A stretch of DNA of 6,260 bases from Treponema sp. (GTDB lineage: Bacteria > Spirochaetota > Spirochaetia > Treponematales > Breznakiellaceae): positions 1 to 6,260 of the forward strand of contig JAIROE010000190.1 of assembly GCA_031257715.1 (NCBI GenBank), read 5' to 3'. Position 1 is the stretch's first letter; each line of letters begins with the position of its first letter. Below, one piece after another: positions 1-6,200 of this stretch. The position numbers were made by a program, and so were the translations under genes. The notes below the pieces were generated by a model, which had not been told where the DNA came from, did not search any database, and saw nothing but the letters and a program-made list of their open reading frames with translations.

Positions 1-198
1 AGCTTTATGCCTAAAGTGCGCTCGGAGCCCAACGGGGTGGAGAATACCATCCCCCACCGGGGGAAGCCGGGGGAGGGTTTTAGCGGGGTGGTGAACGTCC
101 CCTTCCCCGGCGTGTACGAGCGGGACGTGTTTTTCGAGTTTGTATTTCAAGACCCCCGCCGGTGCGAAATCCTGGCGGTGAACGCGGAGGTGAATTGA
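1..198 (+). CDS. C-terminal end of a phage structural protein, possibly a tail-nozzle (gp12-like) protein; 5' end outside the window
   Basis: This is an open frame from the left edge (codons AGC TTT before the first ATG at 7) to TGA at 196-198, giving 65 visible residues. The visible part is rich in Gly, Pro, Val and Phe and looks like beta-structure. It ends with alternating hydrophobic residues around VFFEFVFQDP and then EILAVNAEVN. There is no signal peptide or membrane segment. The stop overlaps the start of the next gene by one base. Its position just upstream of a gp14-like gene matches the place of the tail tubular/nozzle protein in T7-like genomes, and nozzle proteins often end in beta strands of this type. 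That assignment is an inference from synteny with weak sequence support. It could instead be a separate 63-residue protein starting at 7, but the frame is open upstream and no ribosome binding site is visible in the six bases available, so a truncated longer gene is more likely. Confidence 0.6.
   Translation, partial: SFMPKVRSEPNGVENTIPHRGKPGEGFSGVVNVPFPGVYERDVFFEFVFQDPRRCEILAVNAEVN
59..88 (+). other. G-run cluster matching the G-quadruplex pattern
   Basis: Four G-runs on the coding strand, at 59-63, 69-73, 75-77 and 85-88, are separated by 5, 1 and 7 bases. This satisfies the usual G3+N1-7 rule. It lies inside the coding region of the first gene, where Gly codons (GGG) explain it well, so a functional role is not implied. 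Confidence 0.35.
186..190 (+). promoter_or_regulatory. Strong Shine-Dalgarno GGAGG that fixes the start of the 305-residue gene
   Basis: GGAGG is followed by TGA (GGAGGTGA at 186-193), seven bases before the ATG at 198. It lies inside the end of the upstream gene. It supports ATG 198 over the in-frame GTG at 162, which has no comparable site and would add 12 residues ahead of the hydrophobic N-terminus. Confidence 0.85.
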
Positions 199-1115
199 TG
201 TGGTGGTTATTACCGATAGCCGGGGCCGGCACGGGAATCGTTTCGACTATCCTGGGGAGCAACAAGGAACAGGAAGCCCTGGAACGGCAGAAGGAAATGG
301 ACCGGCAAAAGTACCTGCTGGGGAAGGAATATTCGGACAAGCAGTACGCGATAAACCGGGGGGAGGCCCAGATCCAGGGGGCCGTCCAGCAGGGGCGGCT
401 TACCGAAAACATGAGCCGGTCGGCGGACCAGTTTAACCTGGGCCTCCTGTCCCAGGCCTACGGGATACAGAACGCGCAGATACAGACGGCATCGAGTATC
501 GGGGCGTCCCTGGCGGCCGAAGGGATGAGCGGAACCAGGGGGAACGCCGCCAACGCCCTGATGCGGGACTACGAACAGACGAACCTGGACCGGAACGTCG
601 CCCTCCAGGAGCGGGGTAACGAGCTTTCCCTGGCGGGGATGCTTTCCCAGGCGAACAACGCGGCGGCGGATATTACGCGGGAAAGGGAATCGTGGAACAC
701 GGGAGGCTACCGCTACCGGCAGAAAGAGGCCCAGGACGCCTATAACCTGAGCATGGCCCAGCTGGGGCAGAGCGCCTATGACTGGCAGATTGAACAAGCG
801 GACTGGACCGCCCTCGACCTGATTACCGGAGGGCTCCAGGGGGCCTCTTTGGGGCTCAACCTGTGGAACAGCTGGAATGATGCCTCGCAGCTTATGGGTG
901 ATCCGACGGCCGCGGCCGCGGGTGCGAATGCGGGGGCGGGGGCGGACACGGCGGCGGCAGCGGCGGCGGCGTCAACGCCTTCCGTTGGTATGCCGGCGGC
1001 GCCAACGCCGCCCCGTTATATATCGCCGGGGCCGGCGGTGTCATCGTGGGATACTGTTTTTGATATACAAAAATCACTGCGTGATTATTCAGAGAGTCTG
1101 TGGGGGAAAAAATGA
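198..1115 (+). CDS. Putative internal virion / DNA-ejection protein (T7 gp14-like), 305 residues
   Basis: The chosen start is ATG 198, which gives an N-terminus with a short hydrophobic Gly/Ala segment (MWWLLPIAGAGTGIVSTILG, residues 1-20). A long, charged, Gln/Ala-rich helical stretch follows (about 21-80, coiled-coil-like). A GMSGTRGNAANALMRDYEQ segment (109-127) leads into more amphipathic helix to about 200. A second apolar stretch lies at about 203-223, then an Ala/Gly/Pro-rich tract (237-272) and a short helical tail. T7 gp14 and related ejection proteins share a hydrophobic Gly/Ala N-terminus, Gln/Ala-rich helices and a small-residue 'GxSG' patch before a long helix. They form part of the channel that carries phage DNA through the host envelope. 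T7 gp14 is about 196 residues, so this one is longer, partly because of the low-complexity tail. It lies between a probable nozzle gene and a gp15-sized gene and overlaps both (1 and 4 bases). The assignment rests on architecture and order, not clear sequence identity; another minor virion protein is possible. Confidence 0.72.
   Translation: MWWLLPIAGAGTGIVSTILGSNKEQEALERQKEMDRQKYLLGKEYSDKQYAINRGEAQIQGAVQQGRLTENMSRSADQFNLGLLSQAYGIQNAQIQTASSIGASLAAEGMSGTRGNAANALMRDYEQTNLDRNVALQERGNELSLAGMLSQANNAAADITRERESWNTGGYRYRQKEAQDAYNLSMAQLGQSAYDWQIEQADWTALDLITGGLQGASLGLNLWNSWNDASQLMGDPTAAAAGANAGAGADTAAAAAAASTPSVGMPAAPTPPRYISPGPAVSSWDTVFDIQKSLRDYSESLWGKK
906..1013 (+). repeat. Low-complexity Ala/Gly/Pro-coding tract with GCG/GGC triplet runs
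   Basis: Residues 237-272 of the gp14-like protein are mostly Ala, Gly, Pro and Thr. They are encoded by runs of GCG, GCC and GGC triplets, including an imperfect (GGC)n-type stretch around 950-970. It is probably a flexible linker before the C-terminal helix. Such triplet runs tend to vary in length by replication slippage. The tract stops abruptly, and from about 1050 the DNA becomes AT-rich (TTTTTGATATACAAAAATCA). Confidence 0.7.
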
Positions 1116-3244
1116 ACCACGCGACGCTGTTAGACGCCCTTCAGGGGGTATGGGGGCTTACCTCGCAGGGGCTGGAAATATGGTCAAAGGAAAGGAAATA
1201 TGAGCTTGATTCTCTGCTGTTTTTAGATAATGAGGATATGGGCGCGGTACAGAGTAAGATCCTTTCACAACTGGAAAAATACCGGAATGATCCTGACGGA
1301 TATAAGAATTATGCCCTTAATGAAATAAATCAATGGGAACAGCGGTCTCTTGCCGCGGGGAACGGCTCCAGGTATTACCGGGAGCAAGTGGCGCGGATGA
1401 AAGCGGGGGGAATGGCCCATCTTGAGGCGCAGACCTTTAAGGCGAGAGTGCAGCATGAGCAGGACAGGAATCGCGCCGATTATAACCTTATCATGTCCAC
1501 CATCATCAACTATGACGACCCGGAACGGATAAAAAAAGAAGGGCTGCCGCAGGTTACCAGGGCGGCGCAAGCCGGGATTATAAACGAAACCGGTATGGCT
1601 GACGGTTACAAGTTAGTCATGACGGCGGCGCTGCAAAAAGAGGCGGCTGTTCCTGAGATAATCACCGAACCGCCTGGGGTGTTTAACGCGAAGATCGATC
1701 AGCTTAAGAACAATCCTGATTACGCGATTGTCGATAACCGGGACGAGTACATAGACACGGCAAAAAAATCATATCTCAAGGCGTTCCAGGAACAGAATTT
1801 CAGAGACTTCGAAGCGGTACAAAACAAGTTTATCGCGCTTGTAAGCAAGGGGGACGCCGTAAGCCTCCAGCAGGCGGAGAATATCGCCATCGCAAACCGG
1901 GAGCGCCTTATGAACGCGCTGAAACTGGAAAATACCGGATACAGCGCGGAACATAAATCGCAGATGCGTTCCTGGCTTAACCTGCCCGGGGGAAGCGGAA
2001 GGGACGGCGGAAAGACGTTGACCGCGGAGTATGCCGAAGTATTGCAGGAAACCGCAATCAGGGCCGTATTGAAAGGTGACAGGGAATATAATCTTGAGGA
2101 TCTTTTTGATTTCAGTACCGGCCTGCTGCGCATTGAAGCGGGCAAGGCGGGATATGATATTAACGATCCTGCTTCGGTAACCAGTATACAAAAGGCCCTT
2201 AACGGTTTTTGGAAAACCTTTGACAAAGTAATTGCATCGGACGAATTCGTGCAACTGAGGACGAGCTACCAGCGGATTAAAGACCTTCGGGCCTTTAACG
2301 AGGGGCTTGCCAATCTCTACAAGGAACCGGGTGATCAGGCGACACTGGACAGTTGGCTGGCCATGGAAGCGCTGAATATTTATGGCAGTATTGATTTTAG
2401 AAATACGGATCCGATGGACATTGACGCCAGGGTGGATGAAACGGCCGGACAGATAGTAGCTATGGCAGCAAAAGGCGGAATTAAAGATTTTTCCGCAACC
2501 GGAACCGAAGTAACGCCTTTGCAGGATGTCATAAAAATGCTGAAAACACGCAATGAAAACGGCTACTTTGTTGAAACCGATATAAACGGGCGGGAAATCA
2601 TAACCCCGGCGCCGGGGAACAGGGCGCTCTATAAAGAGAAACTGGCGCTCCTTGACGCTCAGGAAGAAATGATTATCGCCGGATACAAAAGCCTCGACAC
2701 CGGGCGCCTTACGCCGCACTATGAAAATGAGGAACCTTCGCGGTACGGCAACAATCCCCATGAAAAGAAAGCGTCCAGGATTTACCAGCTTGACGGCGGC
2801 GGAACCTATTACCGGCTTATCCCCGGCGAAGGGAAGGACTTCACCGTGGAAGAAGGGAAGATGCAGCAAAACGGTACTATCGAGTGGGGGCCGACCGAAG
2901 GGAAGTACGTAAGCCCGGAAGACGCCGCGCGTGATGCTTCCCGGGAAGCGAGGGCGAAGATATTTGATTTTGAACAGGAACGACGATCCTTTGAAAACAG
3001 GATGAGAGACTTCCTTAACTCTAGACCGGAATCGATAGATGACGATGACACTTCTATGGAAGCGCAGTACTGGAGGGAGCAAGAGCAGTCGCTTAACGCC
3101 GACATGCGGGCCAAACAAGGGCTTCTTGAAAGCATTAAGAACGCGGCAAACGACAGGGATAGGGAAAATCTTATACAAATAGGGTTGAGCAAGGGACTTC
3201 TGATCCACAGGGAAGCGGAGGAGCTGCGGAGGAATCCAAGATGA
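1112..3244 (+). CDS. Large helical phage virion protein, putative internal core / ejection protein (T7 gp15-like), 710 residues
   Basis: The start is ATG 1112, overlapping the upstream stop as ATGA. A G-run (1102-1106) provides a modest ribosome binding site. An in-frame GTG at 1100 would add four residues and is less likely. The protein is soluble, charged and mostly helical: there is no signal peptide, no membrane segment and no enzyme motif that I recognise. Helices rich in Gln, Glu, Lys and Arg cover about residues 1-550. A Gly/Tyr-rich, probably beta or loop segment (about 550-600) includes GGGTYYRLIPGEG. A strongly charged helix with an Asp run (DDDD, from the SIDDDDTS stretch) covers about 601-710. 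T7 gp15, the periplasmic tube of the ejectosome, is about 750 residues and largely helical, and it sits between gp14 and gp16. Size, helicity and position agree with that role, but sequence similarity is not evident by eye. Its base composition is patchy (sampled 60-base lines range from about 40 to 67% GC) and on the whole lower than its upstream neighbour. If not gp15-like, it is another large minor structural protein. Confidence 0.75.
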   Translation: MNHATLLDALQGVWGLTSQGLEIWSKERKYELDSLLFLDNEDMGAVQSKILSQLEKYRNDPDGYKNYALNEINQWEQRSLAAGNGSRYYREQVARMKAGGMAHLEAQTFKARVQHEQDRNRADYNLIMSTIINYDDPERIKKEGLPQVTRAAQAGIINETGMADGYKLVMTAALQKEAAVPEIITEPPGVFNAKIDQLKNNPDYAIVDNRDEYIDTAKKSYLKAFQEQNFRDFEAVQNKFIALVSKGDAVSLQQAENIAIANRERLMNALKLENTGYSAEHKSQMRSWLNLPGGSGRDGGKTLTAEYAEVLQETAIRAVLKGDREYNLEDLFDFSTGLLRIEAGKAGYDINDPASVTSIQKALNGFWKTFDKVIASDEFVQLRTSYQRIKDLRAFNEGLANLYKEPGDQATLDSWLAMEALNIYGSIDFRNTDPMDIDARVDETAGQIVAMAAKGGIKDFSATGTEVTPLQDVIKMLKTRNENGYFVETDINGREIITPAPGNRALYKEKLALLDAQEEMIIAGYKSLDTGRLTPHYENEEPSRYGNNPHEKKASRIYQLDGGGTYYRLIPGEGKDFTVEEGKMQQNGTIEWGPTEGKYVSPEDAARDASREARAKIFDFEQERRSFENRMRDFLNSRPESIDDDDTSMEAQYWREQEQSLNADMRAKQGLLESIKNAANDRDRENLIQIGLSKGLLIHREAEELRRNPR
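3228..3233 (+). promoter_or_regulatory. Shine-Dalgarno GGAGGA for the giant terminal gene
   Basis: GGAGGA ends seven bases before the ATG at 3241 and lies in the last codons of the 710-residue gene. A second purine-rich copy (GGAGGAG, 3217-3223) lies just upstream. Together with the ATGA overlap this fixes the start and points to efficient translation of the giant gene, coupled to its neighbour. Confidence 0.85.
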
Positions 3245-6200
3245 GCGATATATTTGAGCAGAAACGGCGGCAGGAACAGATTTTTAACACAGACCCGCGG
3301 ATAGCCGCGGAGGCTGCCACCCGGATAAACCGGCAGGAGGCGGAATTCCAGCAAAACCTTAACGGTCAAATACAGGAATACCTGCGATTAAGCACGCTAA
3401 AGGAGAATAAGTATTTTGCCCCGCTGAGCGATGAAGACCTGATTGTTCTTGAGACGGCGCAGGAAGCGGGCGTCATGACCGAGGATGAAGCCTACAAACA
3501 GGCTACGTCGATTGCGCTAGCCAAACGCTATAACATGAACCAGGCGTATGTACGGCAGAATCTTGAGGCGTTTCTTGCCGCGGAGGATATTGACACCACG
3601 AAGAAAGTACCCCGGACCGTGTTTAACGGGTTTGTGGCGAGAGCAAGAACAGGTATCAATTCCCTGAATATGGGAAGATTCGGCAGCCGGCTTATCGAGA
3701 TGGACGCGTCAGGAAATACCGACACAGCGGAATCCATACGAACATACCTGAGGGCTTTACAACAGGAAAACGAGGCCCTCGAGTTTGGTGATGAAAGCCT
3801 TGCGAAAAACGGGGTGTTACGGTTCCTGCAAAAAGAGGTCGTCGGCGGAACCCTGGAAAGCCTGCCGTATACAATGTATATCATGGGGGCGTCCGCTATC
3901 GGCTCACTCTTCGCCGGCACGGCAGGCGCGAGAGCCGCCGGATTCGCCGCCGGGTGGGAACTTGTGGCGGGACAAGAATATTTTGCCCTTACGGAATTGA
4001 AGGACGAAAACGGCAACCAACTCATTGACAATGACTTGGCCCGGAATGTTTCCCTTGTTGTCGGCGCGATAAGTTCCTTTATCGAAACCGCCGTCTGGGA
4101 CAGTTTTTCGCATTTTGGACGGGCGGTCGGAAAGGTAACCGGTAAAGAGGCCGCTAATTCCATGACCCAGAGGATTGTGGGGAAGGTACTGACAAATCTG
4201 CATGCCAAGGGGTTCCTATACCGTCTGGCGAAAGAAGGCATGGAAGGCTTGTTCCGTATGGCCGGGGAGGGCGGGGAAGAGTTTTTCCAACAGATTTCCG
4301 AAGAAGTCGGAACAAACCTGGCGCTGGAGTTCCAAAAAGAGCGCGTCCTTGAAAAAATGGGCGCCGCGCTGGAAGAGCGGGACCGGCTTATTCAACAGCT
4401 CACGGACGCGAAGACATCAACAGGAGATATATTCCACAACGCCTTTGAAGCGTTAAAGGGCGGGGCCGCTTCCAGCCTTCTTATGGGGCTGCCTGAAACG
4501 GTGATGAATTACCACGGCAGCGGGAAGGACGCGCGGCTGCTGCGGGCAGAGGCCGCCGTCACGCCCAGCGAAGAAGCCTTCGTGAAAAAAGTGGAAAACC
4601 TCTCTCTGTGGGACGGCATGAATCCGGAAGGAAAAGACAGGGCCATTCGGGAGTACTATAAAAACAGAAGAACCGGAGTAGAGGCCGACGAAGCCCGCCT
4701 CGCCGAGGAACTGAAACACACCAAGGGCCTGGGCGAAGGGTACGCGCAGCCGGAAACAAACCCGGAGACCGGGGAGGAGATCCCCCTGGGGAAGGCCTTC
4801 AAAGAAAAAAGCGGCGCCTACTATTCCCAACTGGATGAAGACACGGGGATATACAAGGTCGGGGATCGCCGGATGAAAACCCGTACCAACCTCTGGGCGG
4901 ACATTCAGTTTCATAAAGACGGCGGGAAGGTGGTCGTTGACAGCTTCCACGTCCGGTCCGACCTGGATACCCCCCAGTTCCGGCGGGAAGTATTCGGGCA
5001 GTTCGCGGAACACTACGCGGGGAAGGATATTACCTGGGAGCCGGGGCCCGGAGCGGTGGCGGAAAACGCCGTCCGGGACGACCTGATACAACACAACCCC
5101 CTGGGGGAGCAGGCGGGGCTTAATTATTTCAGCGCCGAGGATGCCGGGGACATGGACGCGGCCAGATACCGCAACCGGGTGGTTGATACCCTGGCCCGGA
5201 ATTTCCCCGCTTCCACTTCCGAAGAGCACGCGGTGATGGCCGCCGCATGGGAGGCCGCGGCGGCTGACCGGGGGCTTTCCCTGGAAGCCTATGTGAACCA
5301 GGAATTCGGGAGCCTTGAGGAGGCGTTTACTACCGAGCCCAACGCGGACATTGACGCGGCGGCGAAAGAGGGGAAGCAGGTCAAGGGCGCGGTTTTTTTC
5401 AAGAACCTTGCACGGGACGCGAAGGCGACTATCTACGTGACGAAGAAGGCGGACCTCTCGACGTTTATCCACGAGATGGCGCATGTCTACCGGCGCAGGC
5501 TTGACGGGGAACTGCTTGCGGAGGCGGAGGGGATATGGGGGAAGTTCGACCGGAAGGCGGAGGAACAGTTCGCGGAGGACTACGAGGCCTGGTGGCGGGA
5601 GGGGAAGGCGCCGCGGCCTGAGATGGAAAGTTTCTTTAGGAAGTTCTCGGAGTTCCTGAAAAAGATATACAACGCAGTATCAAAACGGGGGCCGGTGTCG
5701 GAGGAGGTGCGGGCCTTCTTTGAGAAGCTCCACGCGAATGACGCGGCGGCGGCTGAGACGGGGGCGGCGGAAACCGGCGCGGAGAGCGCCGGAGAGGGGG
5801 CGGCGGGGACAGACCCCGCGGCCGCCGGGGAACGTCATGAGGCAAACCGGAAACTGGTGGAAGACCGGGAATCGTTTGACAAGAATAATACCGGTGAGGC
5901 TCCAAAACCGGTTCATGAAAATATCGGGTACCTTGAAAAGAAGCTGGCGGCCGTAAATGAAAATACGCCGGCAAAAGAAAAATACCGGATACAGGCCAGT
6001 GCTGCCAGGGAATTGCAGTTAAAGGCGTTAGACTCATTACCGGATATGCGAAGGGTTGTGTCCGGTATCGTGGACACGATAAACCAAAAATACGGGGAAG
6101 GGACGGTTAGGTTCATTGAACGAAAGGCGACGGATGAAAACCCGAAACCGGTCAAGGATGTGGCGGGGATAATCCGGAAGCTCAACAACGGGGACAAGAT

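Noticed and set aside
162..197. Upstream GTG start for the 305-residue gene
   Set aside because: It would add 12 residues (Arg, Gly, Glu-rich) ahead of the hydrophobic N-terminus and has no ribosome binding site, whereas ATG 198 has GGAGG at ideal spacing.
907..918. Perfect 12-base palindrome CGGCCGCGGCCG
   Set aside because: It is explained by consecutive Ala codons in the low-complexity tract. It has no partner site or spacing that suggests an operator or terminator.
1100..1111. GTG start for the 710-residue gene
   Set aside because: It adds only four residues; the ATG at 1112 gives the ATGA overlap seen again at 3241 and follows a G-run. The choice is not certain but does not affect the function.
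877..1203. A 108-codon Arg-rich open frame on the plus strand
   Set aside because: It is a frame-shifted reading of the GC triplet tract, crosses the boundary of two well-supported genes, and has an implausible run of Arg residues.
1769..3208. A 479-codon open frame on the minus strand
   Set aside because: It lies wholly antisense to the 710-residue gene. Its composition is atypical (many Arg, Pro, Phe and Val), it has no ribosome binding site or recognisable domain, and the plus-strand gene has coupled starts and stops. It is a shadow frame favoured by the low frequency of stops in this composition.
3241..3840. A lytic transglycosylase domain expected at the N-terminus of a gp16-like protein
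   Set aside because: I looked for a catalytic Glu followed by a Ser/Gly-rich AxGxxG pattern and found none in the first 200 residues.
3528..4241. A 237-codon open frame on the minus strand
   Set aside because: It is antisense to the hydrophobic region of the giant gene. Its Ser/Ala/Arg/Pro-rich composition is typical of a complementary-strand shadow.
4453..5484. A 343-codon open frame on the minus strand
   Set aside because: It is antisense to the alpha/beta module and the HEMAH region of the giant gene. It has no recognisable domain, and the plus-strand reading carries clear motifs.
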